Assembly (NCBI GenBank): GCA_001563915.1
Contig: LKMP01000008.1
Span: forward strand, 1-36,536
DNA from: Nanohaloarchaea archaeon B1-Br10_U2g21
GTDB lineage: Archaea > Nanohalarchaeota > Nanosalinia > Nanosalinales > Nanosalinaceae
Length of the DNA stretch: 36,536 bases
Direction of reading: 5' to 3'
The notes beneath the pieces were generated by a model. That model saw only the letters and a list, made by a program, of their open reading frames with translations, did no database searches and was not told where the DNA came from. Every line of letters begins with the position of its first letter. Positions within the stretch are counted from its first letter, which is position 1. Below are positions 7,994-16,720 of the stretch, in pieces. The position numbers and the translations under genes are program-made.

Positions 7994-9614
7994 TTGCTAA
8001 AACTAGTAGGCCGATAAGGCCTACGATTGTCACTATTATTCCTGGTAGCAGGCTTCTGAATCGTACATAACTAGTGATTTCATCTGTCTCGGCTTCCATT
8101 TTTCTTAGTCCGATATGTGTTGAAACTCCTCGGAAGAACCATCCATTCAGGTTTACTTTTTGCCCTACGAGTTCAGGTACGTTTCTCACAGCGAACAATA
8201 AGTTACCTATTACAGGTATCTTGGACTGGTACTGGATAAACATTAGGCCTGTTTCATCCTTAAACATCACGTCTTTTGAGAACTTGTAGCCAGCTTGTCC
8301 TTTACCTATTAGCTCTCCATCAAGCTTAACGTTTTTACCTCTCATAGGAGAGGCATATACGTCTCCTAAGAGTTCTAAAACAGTTTTCTGCTCTGTGTCT
8401 CCTGAGGGATAACGGTAAAGGCTCTTGAAACACATTCCTATTCCTAATGCCATTATTGCTGTTGAAGCAATAGCTAGTCCGCTAATATTTAAACCAGAGA
8501 GTGAGAGGCCTCCAAGCGCTAAAACTGTGATTATTAATGCTGCTTTAGGTAGTTCAGCGACACTGAAATCCTTTACAAAATTGCTGTAGAGTCTTTTCTT
8601 ATCTACGGGATGTTCTTTCTCGATTCTTTCGAAGTCAAACATTGGGTCTTCAGATAAGGAAGATAATGCACGGATTCTTTTTCCGGTTAGAGGGTGCGTT
8701 GACTTTAGTTCAGTTATAAACGCCCAAGGATTCTTCAAATCATATAAAAAGGCCTTAACTAGTGGTGTGAAGTCGTTCAAATTTTCAGAGTTGTGATAGG
8801 CTACCCCATCCTTTTCAGCCATCTCAAAATCAGTTAGGCCTATACTTTCAGTAGCTTTGACAAGTTCTTTGTCATCAGGTTCTGCCATTATACCATAAGC
8901 AACTTTAATCAGAGCAGAAGAAAGGTGATCAGGGTTAGTATGTTCTGCTGCAAAACTATCAGCATAGTATTCTCTCACACGTGAGAGATACAAGAGCAGA
9001 TACTGTCCTAAATAGTAGAAAACAAAGGCAATAATTGCTAGGCCTATGAAGGCCTGTGCTACTCTATCGCGAGAGTTAATTCCCTGTCTGTAAAGTCTGA
9101 CTGCCGCAATGTAAAGTAATTGTACTAAAGTGTTTGCAACAGTCATAACGATAAAATCTCGGTTCGTAATATGGCCTAATTCATGGGCATAAACTGCTGC
9201 GGATTCTTCACTATCGCAGTACTTGAAAAGCCCTTTAGATACTATTATTCGGGAGTTCCACCGACCTGAACCATACGTGAACGCGTTAGGGTTGTCATCG
9301 TGAAGTATGCCTAGTTTAGGCTTACTATAACTGTACTGCGCGGTCACTCTCTCAATAACTTCTGCAGATTCAGGGCTTATCTCTCGAAGATCTTCAAGCT
9401 CTACCCAGTCCATATCATAGAAATAAGTGTAAATGAAGTCGCTAATCTTAGGAGATACTAGCCAAATCACAAAGTTGATTAAAACTACGAAAGCTACTGC
9501 TAAAGGAAGTTCTATAATCCCTGTGAGAAGCATGGCTGAGACCACGACAGTAAACAGAAAGCTGGCTAAAAGCCCTAGAGTAAACGCCGAAGCCAACCAT
9601 AACTTGAACTTCAT
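7989..9614 (-). CDS. M48 family membrane metalloprotease (HtpX-like) with extra C-terminal domain
   Basis: A 541-residue membrane zinc protease of the HtpX/Ste24 type that probably degrades or trims damaged membrane proteins. Two N-terminal transmembrane helices (about 7-55), then the zinc motif HELGH (144-148), further helices (about 160-210), and the third zinc ligand in REYYAD (Glu215). HtpX proteins are usually near 290 residues. Here about 250 more follow: two helices (about 350-390), a soluble beta-rich segment (about 410-510) resembling small OB/NfeD-like domains, and a last helix. The start ATG at 9614 has a TATA box (9636-9646) 27 bases upstream, so it is leaderless. It converges on rpoN. 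Confidence 0.9.
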   Translation of the reverse strand: MKFKLWLASAFTLGLLASFLFTVVVSAMLLTGIIELPLAVAFVVLINFVIWLVSPKISDFIYTYFYDMDWVELEDLREISPESAEVIERVTAQYSYSKPKLGILHDDNPNAFTYGSGRWNSRIIVSKGLFKYCDSEESAAVYAHELGHITNRDFIVMTVANTLVQLLYIAAVRLYRQGINSRDRVAQAFIGLAIIAFVFYYLGQYLLLYLSRVREYYADSFAAEHTNPDHLSSALIKVAYGIMAEPDDKELVKATESIGLTDFEMAEKDGVAYHNSENLNDFTPLVKAFLYDLKNPWAFITELKSTHPLTGKRIRALSSLSEDPMFDFERIEKEHPVDKKRLYSNFVKDFSVAELPKAALIITVLALGGLSLSGLNISGLAIASTAIMALGIGMCFKSLYRYPSGDTEQKTVLELLGDVYASPMRGKNVKLDGELIGKGQAGYKFSKDVMFKDETGLMFIQYQSKIPVIGNLLFAVRNVPELVGQKVNLNGWFFRGVSTHIGLRKMEAETDEITSYVRFRSLLPGIIVTIVGLIGLLVLAI

Positions 9615-9646
9615 ATAAAGAAATTCTTGAAACCAACTTTAAATTA

Positions 9647-10030
9647 CTACTTGAGTAGTCTTACCAGACCAGGTTTTATCATTTCAAGGTTGGGAGATAG
9701 ATTAATTTCGTTTAAATCTTGAGCGTTGAACCATTGTAAGTCTGAAAATTTTTTCTCTTGAACTTCAGGTGTTCCCTTGCTAGAAGCAAGGTATCCATGC
9801 CAGAGATATAGTTCATTATTGTGCTGAAACTCTCCGCTAAAAAATGGTTTTTCAAGCGATACATCGACTCCTATTTCTTCCTTACACTCTCTTATAGCCG
9901 CATCTGTTGGCGACTCACTATCCTTTACTTTGCCTCCAGGAACCTCCCAGTGATCTTCATCAGGCCTATAAATTAGAAGAAGACTACCCTCCTCTATTAT
10001 TAGACAACCCGATAGTTCTTTGTAATCCAT
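9647..10030 (-). CDS. Nudix hydrolase
   Basis: A 127-residue cytoplasmic Nudix protein. The full Nudix box Gx5Ex7REUxEExGU is present (about 33-55: GGKVKDSE, then IRECKEEIGV). The small size and the upstream W-E-V-P-GG strand resemble MutT-type dNTP sanitising enzymes or diadenosine polyphosphate hydrolases, but the substrate cannot be read from the sequence. Its ATG overlaps the stop of the HIT gene by one base (TAATG), so the two are co-translated. Nudix and HIT enzymes both act on nucleotide phosphates, so a joint nucleotide house-cleaning role is a reasonable inference. Confidence 0.93.
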   Translation of the reverse strand: MDYKELSGCLIIEEGSLLLIYRPDEDHWEVPGGKVKDSESPTDAAIRECKEEIGVDVSLEKPFFSGEFQHNNELYLWHGYLASSKGTPEVQEKKFSDLQWFNAQDLNEINLSPNLEMIKPGLVRLLK

Positions 10031-10428
10031 TAAAAGACCTCTCTTATCTTTGAAGCTATTTCCTCTCCTTTTTCCAGTTCTTCTCTCTTGTAGTCTACTT
10101 CTATTTCATCGCCCGTATAACGAGGAGTGATATGAAAATGCAAGTGGAAAACTTCTTGTCCAGCCACTTCACCATTATTTTGCGAAATGTTTAGTCCTTC
10201 AGCATCAAAGGCAGTCTTCACTGCATCGCTCACCTCTACTAGAGCATCCCACATATAATCCATCTCTGATGCCTCATAAATATTTTCTACGTGTCCTTTT
10301 GGAATCACGAGAGTATGGCCTTTAGAAGAAGGATTTACGTCTAGAAATGCCAGCACTTTTTCATCTTCATAAACTTTGTGTGCCGGGATTTCGCCATCTA
10401 TTATCTTACAAAAAATGCAGTTGCTCAT
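10030..10428 (-). CDS. HIT family nucleotide hydrolase
   Basis: A 132-residue histidine-triad protein (Hint/HinT or Fhit-like branch). The catalytic HLHFH is at 95-99, Cys4 and Cys7 (NCIFCKI) form the usual zinc site, and DVNPSSKGHTLVIPKGH is the typical substrate-binding loop. Members hydrolyse nucleoside phosphoramidates or dinucleoside polyphosphates. It is the first gene of a two-gene operon with the Nudix gene. Start ATG at 10426-10428, with an AT-rich TATA-like tract about 22 bases upstream. Confidence 0.95.
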   Translation of the reverse strand: MSNCIFCKIIDGEIPAHKVYEDEKVLAFLDVNPSSKGHTLVIPKGHVENIYEASEMDYMWDALVEVSDAVKTAFDAEGLNISQNNGEVAGQEVFHLHFHITPRYTGDEIEVDYKREELEKGEEIASKIREVF

Positions 10429-10537
10429 GTTAATTCTTTAGGTTTTCAAATATTTGAATTATGTGCTGCCTAGAGTATAATTGGTTTAGAGGCGGATATG
10501 CAGATATTCTTTTTAACTAACATTTCGAAGATTAATT

Positions 10538-10978
10538 ATGGTTAAAGCGCAGTCTGCGATTGAGTATTTGATGACTTATGGTTGGATGCTTCTCGTAGTA
10601 GCAATCGTTGGAGGCCTAATTTTTACACTAGCGCAAGATCAAGATGTTGAAGAAGTGACTGGTTTTGATGGTCAGGCGGTAATAGTAAGCGATTTTGGCG
10701 TAAATACTGATGATCAACTGACTTTAGAAGTGCTCAATGCTAGAAGAGGGACTGCGGAAGTCCATAATGTTACAGTAGAAGGTGATAGAGGGCTAAGATT
10801 TAATGATACAGAAATGGAGTTGGGCTCTCAAGAATATAAGCAGGTTAAGGTTGATGGTTTCGCAACAAATGATACTGCGCAACAATACAGTGTGGTAATA
10901 GATTTTGACAGGGGAGACCTAACAGGACTAGAGTCTTCAGGAGGTTTTGCTGGAGGAGTCCGTATGATTAATGAGTGA
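10538..10978 (+). CDS. type IV pilin-like protein with class III signal sequence
   Basis: A 146-residue exported protein. The N-terminus MVKAQSAIEYLMTYGWMLLV fits the archaeal class III signal (cleavage before QSAIEY by a PibD/EppA-like peptidase), followed by the hydrophobic helix that packs pilin cores (about 5-30) and a beta-rich acidic head. The stretch GFDGQAVIVSDFGVNTDDQL is closely matched in the larger pilin at 25055-26356, so the two are paralogues. A TATA box (about 10508-10517) lies 25 bases before the ATG, so it is leaderless. Likely a structural or minor subunit of a surface filament used for attachment. Confidence 0.85.
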   Translation: MVKAQSAIEYLMTYGWMLLVVAIVGGLIFTLAQDQDVEEVTGFDGQAVIVSDFGVNTDDQLTLEVLNARRGTAEVHNVTVEGDRGLRFNDTEMELGSQEYKQVKVDGFATNDTAQQYSVVIDFDRGDLTGLESSGGFAGGVRMINE

Positions 10979-11017
10979 TTTAAAAGTATTAACTTCTGTT
11001 TCTATTTTACGGTTTGC

Positions 11018-11092
11018 GCGGCTATAGTGTAGTCCGGCCAATCATCTCGGCCTTTCGAGCCGAAGACCCGGGTTCAAATCCCGGTAGCCGCA
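11018..11092 (+). tRNA. tRNA-Glu (UUC)
   Basis: A complete cloverleaf: acceptor GCGGCTA pairs with TAGCCGC, anticodon stem TCGGC/GCCGA holds loop CTTTCGA with anticodon TTC, and the T-arm is CCGGG-TTCAAAT-CCCGG. Discriminator A. No CCA is encoded. No intron is visible. Confidence 0.95.
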
Positions 11093-11319
11093 ACCACGTA
11101 TACATTATTTTTCTAGTCGTTCTTCCGTTCATAGCTGTCAGAGCAGGTTATGAAATAGAAAGAAGTATTTAGACCTTGCCGCATTTCCTAGAAACAGGTT
11201 TAAATGCTTCTAAGAGTTGCATAAATAGTACGATTGTCTTATAAATCTCTGAAATTTGATGTTCGCTTATCATCGAACAGGTCTTAGTATTTTTTAAGCT
11301 CTGAATTCAATTTTACGTC
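11093..11319. other. intergenic region with hairpin and promoter
   Basis: 227 bases without a convincing gene. TGTTCG (11260-11265) pairs with CGAACA (11274-11279) around an 8-base loop. TTTTTTAA (11290-11297) is centred 26 bases before the ATG at 11320 and is the likely TATA box of the exported-protein/ABC operon, so the hairpin lies just upstream of the promoter, where a regulator could bind. Confidence 0.4.
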
Positions 11320-12405
11320 ATGAAACAAGTTCTGATTCTGCTGTTTTTTTTAACTGCTATGATTGGAGGCGGTCAGGCTTCTGAATATTCGGAATCGTTT
11401 AAAGTTCATTTAGGAGAAGAGGTTGAGCTTGAGGGATATGATTTTCGATATAACGATAGAACAGGTGAAAATGTTTTCACAGTTCTAGCTAGGTCTAATG
11501 GCAGCTTAGTTATACAGGATCAGGTAAGAGGTGATGATATATTCTCAGAAATGGGAGAGGTTAGAGAGATTGATGACGAAACTCATTATGAAATAGTTGA
11601 TATTGATGCTGACGACGAAGGCTTGTATTTAGATATGCAGGTTAATGCATCCGAACCAATATTTGATTCTGCAGATATAACTACGGATGATCCTTCAAAC
11701 GTCTTTGTGGCTCAAGGCGATGAGATGGAGATAACTCTAGACTTAGAAAACACTGGTGTTGTAGACCAATCCTTTGAATTGGATGCAGAAACCCATGAAG
11801 CAATAGATACTTTTTTTGTATTTGACGAGTTCGAAGTATCGGAAATCGAAGTTCCAAGAGGAGAGACTCAGCAGATAACTTTGGAAATAGAGCTATCTGA
11901 AGATGTGCCTACCGGTCCTCAAGAGATGAATATTACTGCTGAAGGTAACACTCAAGCCTCAGAAACGTTCAGTTTTGAAGTCAGAGGTCAGCAGTTGCAA
12001 GAACCATATTTGAATATGGATATTTCCGAGAGTTTCATTAGATTAAATCCTGGAGAAGAAGAAAATATTCCTATCGTATTCCGGAACGAGGGACAAGTTC
12101 CTGTGGAAGATATTGGTCTTGAGGCCGAATCTGACGGGCTGGATATTGATATTCCCGAGACTGAGATGACTCTCGAACAGTTTGATAGAGAGGAGTTAGT
12201 TGTACAAGTTTCAGCTCCTGAAGATATGGAGCCAGGAGACTATTTTGTGGAATTTGAGGCGGGGGCAGAGAATGTTGATGAGCAGTCTGAAGAAATGCGA
12301 GTAAATATTACTGAAGAAACAGTTCTAAGATATGTGGGGCTGGCAATAATGATTGGCAGTTTAGGGGCGTTGATAGCTGTTTACAGGAGATTTGGGAGGA
12401 GATAA
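11320..12405 (+). CDS. exported NEW3/CARDB-like domain protein, membrane-anchored
   Basis: A 361-residue protein with signal peptide (1-20), an N-terminal beta domain (about 25-125), two NEW3/CARDB-like beta-sandwich repeats (about 130-222 and 230-330; compare LDLENTGVVDQSF with IVFRNEGQVPVED), and a C-terminal helix (about 337-355) followed by RRFGRR, so it is anchored with the bulk outside. It is the first gene of an operon with an ABC ATPase and an ABC-2 permease (gap of 3 bases). Similar COG1361-type exported proteins occur beside ABC-2 exporters in archaea and may be their extracellular partner. No enzyme motif is visible. Confidence 0.82.
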   Translation: MKQVLILLFFLTAMIGGGQASEYSESFKVHLGEEVELEGYDFRYNDRTGENVFTVLARSNGSLVIQDQVRGDDIFSEMGEVREIDDETHYEIVDIDADDEGLYLDMQVNASEPIFDSADITTDDPSNVFVAQGDEMEITLDLENTGVVDQSFELDAETHEAIDTFFVFDEFEVSEIEVPRGETQQITLEIELSEDVPTGPQEMNITAEGNTQASETFSFEVRGQQLQEPYLNMDISESFIRLNPGEEENIPIVFRNEGQVPVEDIGLEAESDGLDIDIPETEMTLEQFDREELVVQVSAPEDMEPGDYFVEFEAGAENVDEQSEEMRVNITEETVLRYVGLAIMIGSLGALIAVYRRFGRR

Positions 12406-12408
12406 AAG

Positions 12409-13287
12409 GTGGTTCTTGAACTTGAGGCTGTACACAAGAGTTACGGCAATCATAGAGTTCTTAAAGGAGTAAATTTGGAGGTGTCTGAAGGCGAAATATA
12501 TGGGCTATTAGGTCCTAACGGTGCCGGTAAAACAACGCTTTTCCAGACAGTTATAGGTATGCTAAGACACGACTCAGGAACGATAAAGGTCGATGGAAAA
12601 CTAAATACGGAGGGAAAAGAAATTAAAGCCGAGATAGGTTATTTGCCTTCTGATATAAACTTCTATGAAAGCATGAACTCTATAGAAAACCTTCAATTTT
12701 TTGCTGATTTAGCAGAAACAAATCCTGATATACATAGTCTTCTGAAATTAGTAGGTTTGGAGGATGACAAACATAGGAAGGTTGGAGAGTATTCTACAGG
12801 AATGAAAAAACGGTTAGGAGTAGCTCAGGCGTTAGTAAAGGATCCTAAAATCGCTATTTTTGATGAACCGACTACAGGTCTTGATCCTGAAGGCAAGAAT
12901 AAGTTTCGACATCATGTTGAAAAAATAAATGAGGAAAAGAACATGACTATAATAATCTCGTCGCACGTGACTACGGAAATATCTTCTTTGTGCGATAGAT
13001 TCGGTATACTCTTTGAAGGCGTTATAAAGTCTTCAGGGACTAAAGAGGAGCTTTCAGGCAAAGTAGATTCGGATAATAGGAGCAGTGTGACAGTGGGTAG
13101 TCCCAGCAAGGCTGAAGAGATATTTAAGAAGAATGACATTGAGTACTCTAGGACTGGCAGAAAATTTCTGTTAGAAGCTGAGGATGAGCAAGCACTTTTA
13201 ACCAAGCTGAGCAAAGAGGCCAAAATCAAGAGCTTTGAGTCGGAAGAAGCCTCTCTTGAGGCTGCTTATCTCGAATTAACGAAGTGA
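12409..13287 (+). CDS. ABC transporter ATP-binding protein
   Basis: A 292-residue ATPase of the ABC-2/DRI exporter class (NosF- and CcmA-like). Walker A GPNGAGKTT (about 35-43), signature EYSTGMKKRLG, Walker B IAIFDEPTTGLDPEG and the H-loop histidine (SSHVTTE) are all present. The last about 75 residues are the small C-terminal domain common in this class. The start is GTG at 12409, with GGAGGAG about 10 bases upstream, inside the end of the preceding gene. It powers the permease encoded 6 bases downstream. Confidence 0.95.
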   Translation: MVLELEAVHKSYGNHRVLKGVNLEVSEGEIYGLLGPNGAGKTTLFQTVIGMLRHDSGTIKVDGKLNTEGKEIKAEIGYLPSDINFYESMNSIENLQFFADLAETNPDIHSLLKLVGLEDDKHRKVGEYSTGMKKRLGVAQALVKDPKIAIFDEPTTGLDPEGKNKFRHHVEKINEEKNMTIIISSHVTTEISSLCDRFGILFEGVIKSSGTKEELSGKVDSDNRSSVTVGSPSKAEEIFKKNDIEYSRTGRKFLLEAEDEQALLTKLSKEAKIKSFESEEASLEAAYLELTK

Positions 13288-13293
13288 TTTTAT

Positions 13294-14304
13294 ATGGGAG
13301 ATATGTGGGATATTGCTGCAAAGCAGATGAGAGACAGTTTTTCTAAGAAGAGGTTTATGCTGGTTGTAGGCCTATTTTTTGTGTTAACTCTTGGTTCAGT
13401 TTATCTGGGTATAGATGCATATCAGACGGATATGGATAATTATTTAGATCCCGGAACAATCCATGCGGATGAACCGTCTTTTATGCAGATTTATGAGCCA
13501 TTGGTTGGATTTAGTATGGCTATGGTAGCAGGAATCTTAGGTTTGATAATTAGTTATAATTCAATTTCACGGGAACGCAGAGATGGAACGATAGAGATAC
13601 TGCTTTCTTACCCTATATATAGAGATGAGATAATAAACGGCAAAATTGTTGCTAATATCTTTATTGTGGCTTTTTCACTTCTTCTAGCATTTTTAGCTAC
13701 TTCAGGCCTGGCTATGTATTTGTTAGACGCTGTTCCAACTATGGAAGAAGTTTCAAGAATTGCTTTCCTATGGATAGGGACAACTATATACATAACCTTC
13801 TTTATAGGTCTTGGAACTCTTTTATCAACTGTTTTTAGGTCTCAATGGCGATCACTAGCCACAGGAAGTCTTTTGCTCCTATTATTCATAGGGATGCCAT
13901 TTATTGCAGGCATAGCAGCAAATTATATTTATGAAATGCCAGAGCCTGAGTATCAGCCGCAGCCGATGCATAGAGAAGTTACTGAAGAAACAGAAGTAGG
14001 AGAAGTTCAACTGGAAAATCCGGAACCAGACAATAATGATCAAGAGGATACAGAGCAGAGAAGAGAAGAGATAAGAGCTAAAAGAGAAAGATTTGTCCGT
14101 ACCTCGGAGCGTCTATCTCCTGCTACTACTTACAACCAATATACAGGCAATATGCTAGGAACAAGATTCGAGTCCGGTGAAAATGTAAGACCTACCTTCG
14201 AAGAAAGTCTTTCTGCATCAATAGATGCGTTAATTTATCTTCTAAGCCATGTTGCGATGGTCTTTACAGCAGCCTATGCAGTGTTCCTTAGACAAGATCT
14301 CTAG
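13294..14304 (+). CDS. ABC-2 type transporter permease
   Basis: A 336-residue integral membrane protein with about six helices: one near 20-40, four between about 70 and 205, and a last one near 310-330. The motif SRERRDGTIEILLSYP after the second helix is typical of NosY/ABC-2 permeases. Between the last two helices lies a hydrophilic, very acidic loop (about 208-285), unusually long and probably external. It pairs with the ATPase upstream. The substrate is not visible. It ends in a CTAG shared with the stop of the convergent gene at 14301. Confidence 0.9.
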   Translation: MGDMWDIAAKQMRDSFSKKRFMLVVGLFFVLTLGSVYLGIDAYQTDMDNYLDPGTIHADEPSFMQIYEPLVGFSMAMVAGILGLIISYNSISRERRDGTIEILLSYPIYRDEIINGKIVANIFIVAFSLLLAFLATSGLAMYLLDAVPTMEEVSRIAFLWIGTTIYITFFIGLGTLLSTVFRSQWRSLATGSLLLLLFIGMPFIAGIAANYIYEMPEPEYQPQPMHREVTEETEVGEVQLENPEPDNNDQEDTEQRREEIRAKRERFVRTSERLSPATTYNQYTGNMLGTRFESGENVRPTFEESLSASIDALIYLLSHVAMVFTAAYAVFLRQDL

Positions 14305-14624
14305 TTTCTTACGAACTCTGCGCCATGATTCTGTAAATATGCCTGCCACATATATCGTAGACGTGTCCAGCACTTTTCTACTGGATCATTAACTTGGAAA
14401 AATAGGAAGTGCCAGTCATTATTGTTTAACTGTACTTTGATACAGGGGTGTACAGATCCTGTCTCAAGTTTAAGCCCGGTTATATCATTGAAATGTGCCT
14501 TGTCAAGAATTTTTTCATCAGGATACTGTTCGAGTATGTTTTCCCATTCGCCTCGTTTTTTCCGCTCAAAATGTTCTGTTGTAATGTATACGTCGCCGAG
14601 TTGGGACTTGAACTTTGAAACCAT
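14301..14624 (-). CDS. hypothetical protein
   Basis: A 107-residue soluble protein, less acidic than its neighbours and rich in Trp and His (NNNDWHFLFFQVND, RLRYMWQAYLQ). The beta-rich N-terminal part (GDVYITTEHFE, later KVQLNNNDWHFLFF) followed by a C-terminal helix resembles small PH-like folds, but I do not recognise a family. Its stop overlaps the permease stop on the other strand (CTAG). It is a separate transcription unit, 78 bases before the citryl-CoA lyase-like gene's end. Confidence 0.65.
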   Translation of the reverse strand: MVSKFKSQLGDVYITTEHFERKKRGEWENILEQYPDEKILDKAHFNDITGLKLETGSVHPCIKVQLNNNDWHFLFFQVNDPVEKCWTRLRYMWQAYLQNHGAEFVRN

Positions 14625-14702
14625 GTAAAAATATATTATAGTCCTAGAATTTAGAGGTTAATGGTTCTATATCGTTCCAAATTTTTTCCTTTAGTGTGTT
14701 TT

Positions 14703-15404
14703 CTAATCGCCTATATAGTCGCCATTAACTCTTCTAAAATCGGGTTGCTCCATTTCTTCTCTGACATGTGCTACTAATCCAGGAGTCCTAGCGATAATAA
14801 AAAACCCTTTACCAAGTTCTGGTTCAAAACTGAGATCGCTCATTATTCCTGCTATTGCGCCATCAACGTTTAACACTAGTCTAGTTTTTTCCTCTCCAAA
14901 AATTCTATGAATTTTCAGCATCTTTTCAGTGTATTTTCCTTTTAAATTCAGTTTCTCTGCAGTCTCTAGCATTTTCATACTTCTAGGATCTTCTTTTTCA
15001 TAGACTTTATGCCCTAAGCCCGGTATTTTTTCTCCAGCCTCTAACTTTTTTTCTACTATTTTCTCTGCCGAGGTCTCTGATTGGAGTAAGTCCATACATT
15101 CTTCGATTGCTCCGCCGTGTTTATCTCCTAGAGCCATTATACCTGCAGCTACTGAAGTGTTCATAGAATTTCCTCCGCTTTGTACTGTTCGAGAAGCAAC
15201 TGTTGAAGGATTTCCTATCCCATGATCGATACAGCTTGATAGAATTGTGTTAAATATCTCTGATTCTCTTTCTGTAGGCTTTTCGCCTTTCAGGATCAGA
15301 AATATTGCATCGCTAAATGGCATATCCATTACTGTCTCTAAATCTATGCCTCTAACTTTTGAGTTATCGCCGGAAGAAGATATTTCGGTTTCCCAGTTTG
15401 CCAT
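14703..15404 (-). CDS. citrate synthase-like citryl-CoA lyase (C-terminal domain of ATP-citrate lyase)
   Basis: A 233-residue protein of the citrate synthase superfamily, far shorter than true citrate synthase (about 370-430), and matching the short citryl-CoA lyase branch and the lyase domain of ATP-citrate lyase. Landmarks: SSCIDHGIGNPSTVASRTV (His of the DHG motif), MALGDKHGGAIEE, IPGLGHKVYEKEDPRS (GxGH motif) and NVDGAIAGIMSD (active-site Asp region). Expected reaction: citryl-CoA to acetyl-CoA plus oxaloacetate. It is the last gene of the operon running from 18476, 24 bases after the preceding gene. A small stand-alone citrate synthase-like enzyme is the alternative. Confidence 0.85.
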   Translation of the reverse strand: MANWETEISSSGDNSKVRGIDLETVMDMPFSDAIFLILKGEKPTERESEIFNTILSSCIDHGIGNPSTVASRTVQSGGNSMNTSVAAGIMALGDKHGGAIEECMDLLQSETSAEKIVEKKLEAGEKIPGLGHKVYEKEDPRSMKMLETAEKLNLKGKYTEKMLKIHRIFGEEKTRLVLNVDGAIAGIMSDLSFEPELGKGFFIIARTPGLVAHVREEMEQPDFRRVNGDYIGD

Positions 15405-15428
15405 GATAATAATTTTTCTAGAGAATAG

Positions 15429-15836
15429 TTAATTCTTTGGATTTTGTTTACTTTGATAATACTTTTCGGTTCTTTCCTCTAACTTAGGGAAAATATCAGA
15501 AGCTATAGAATCAGCATAGGAATCAGGAGAGCTTATATTGTTATCAACATTCAGAAATTTTCTCACAAGACCATTAAGCGAAAATTCTACGCCATAATCA
15601 ATTCTCCAGCTTGACTGTGTTGCATCTTCTTCAGAGTACGCCATCCCTGAGTAAATAGTGTACGTGATACTATCTTCGCCTACTTCTTTCACGAGCTCAC
15701 GGCTCTCGTCATTATTAGCATGGTCTATGACGGCCATAGGGTTCAGAGCGTATCGATTATTCCCCTCGACATTGACTGGTAATTCATACATCTGCCAATC
15801 ATCCGTAGATTTTGAATTCTGTTCCGTGGTACTCAC
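15429..15836 (-). CDS. hypothetical protein in the citrate lyase operon
   Basis: A 135-residue acidic soluble protein. Its start overlaps the stop of the SucD-like gene by 4 bases, and it sits between that gene and the lyase-like gene, so it is surely co-expressed with them. It is rich in Asn, Ser and Asp, with a central WRIDYGVEFSLNGLVRKFL segment. No domain recognised. It may be an assembly or regulatory factor for the split enzyme, which is inference from position only. Confidence 0.7.
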   Translation of the reverse strand: MSTTEQNSKSTDDWQMYELPVNVEGNNRYALNPMAVIDHANNDESRELVKEVGEDSITYTIYSGMAYSEEDATQSSWRIDYGVEFSLNGLVRKFLNVDNNISSPDSYADSIASDIFPKLEERTEKYYQSKQNPKN

Positions 15837-16720
15837 AGTATCTCCTCAAGCACATCACTTATTTCATGATGCACATCTACCACATGAGCTCCTGAATCTT
15901 TTAGAACCTTTTTTTTGTAGCTAGGGCTTTCTTCATTTTCTCTTATAATTGCTCCAGCATGACCATATTGTTGAGAGGGCAGAGATTCAGTAAACTCTCC
16001 TGCAATAAAGGCAACAACAGGTTTAGAGAACTCTTCCTCAATATATCTTGCGGCCTCTAACTCATATCGTCCGCCAAGCTCTCCAAACATTACGACTGCG
16101 TCAGTTTGACTATCTTTTTCAAACAATTTTAGACAGTCTTTAAAGTTCGTACTTGCTATACGATCGCCTCCAAGACCCAAAGCAGTTGAAATACCTAAAC
16201 CGGACTGCCCTAATACATGAGCAGTCTCTGTTGTCATGCCGCCGCTCTTAGACATTAAGCCAATGTGGCCTTGCTGATAAACTTTTTCAGTATCTTTGCC
16301 TCCTATAGGCCCGAGCTTTGATTTGCCTGGAGAGATTATACCAACTGACGTAGGCCCTACCACTCTAGCACCAGTGTTCTGGGCTTTCCTGTAAATTTGC
16401 CACGCATCCTTTACTGGCACGCGTTCAGTAACAATATTCAGAAGAGGTATTCCGGATTCTAAAGCTTCAAAAGCTGCATCCTTCGCCGCAAAGTGAGGCA
16501 CATATACTAAAGAAGCGTTTATATCAGGATAGTCTTCTAGAGCTTCTTCAACGGTATCATATACAGGCACACCTTCTACATTTTCACCGCCTTTTCCCGG
16601 AGTAACTCCTGCAAGTATTTCAGTTCCGTAATCAAGCATTTCAGGAACTTTTTCTGAAGCCTCTCGACCCGTTATTCCTTGCACAAGCACTTTTGTATTC
16701 TTATCTATTAGTATGCTCAT
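15833..16720 (-). CDS. SucD-like subunit, ATP-citrate lyase/citryl-CoA synthetase type
   Basis: A 295-residue CoA-binding/ligase protein. The N-terminal Rossmann CoA domain has VQGITGREASEKV. The phosphohistidine loop is QYGHAGAII (His254). Two spots separate ATP-citrate lyase from succinyl-CoA synthetase as I recall the families: SKSGGM (158-162; SucD usually SRSGTL) and LGGDR (183-187; SucD usually GGDP). This protein has the citrate lyase form at both, and GPTSVGIISPG also resembles ACLY. It would form citryl-CoA together with the subunit at 17343-18476. It overlaps both neighbours by 4 bases. Confidence 0.88.
   Translation of the reverse strand: MSILIDKNTKVLVQGITGREASEKVPEMLDYGTEILAGVTPGKGGENVEGVPVYDTVEEALEDYPDINASLVYVPHFAAKDAAFEALESGIPLLNIVTERVPVKDAWQIYRKAQNTGARVVGPTSVGIISPGKSKLGPIGGKDTEKVYQQGHIGLMSKSGGMTTETAHVLGQSGLGISTALGLGGDRIASTNFKDCLKLFEKDSQTDAVVMFGELGGRYELEAARYIEEEFSKPVVAFIAGEFTESLPSQQYGHAGAIIRENEESPSYKKKVLKDSGAHVVDVHHEISDVLEEIL

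Noticed and set aside
14703-15404. Ordinary citrate synthase of the TCA cycle
   Set aside because: At 233 residues it lacks the N-terminal third, and it is co-transcribed with CoA-ligase subunits, so the citryl-CoA lyase type fits better.
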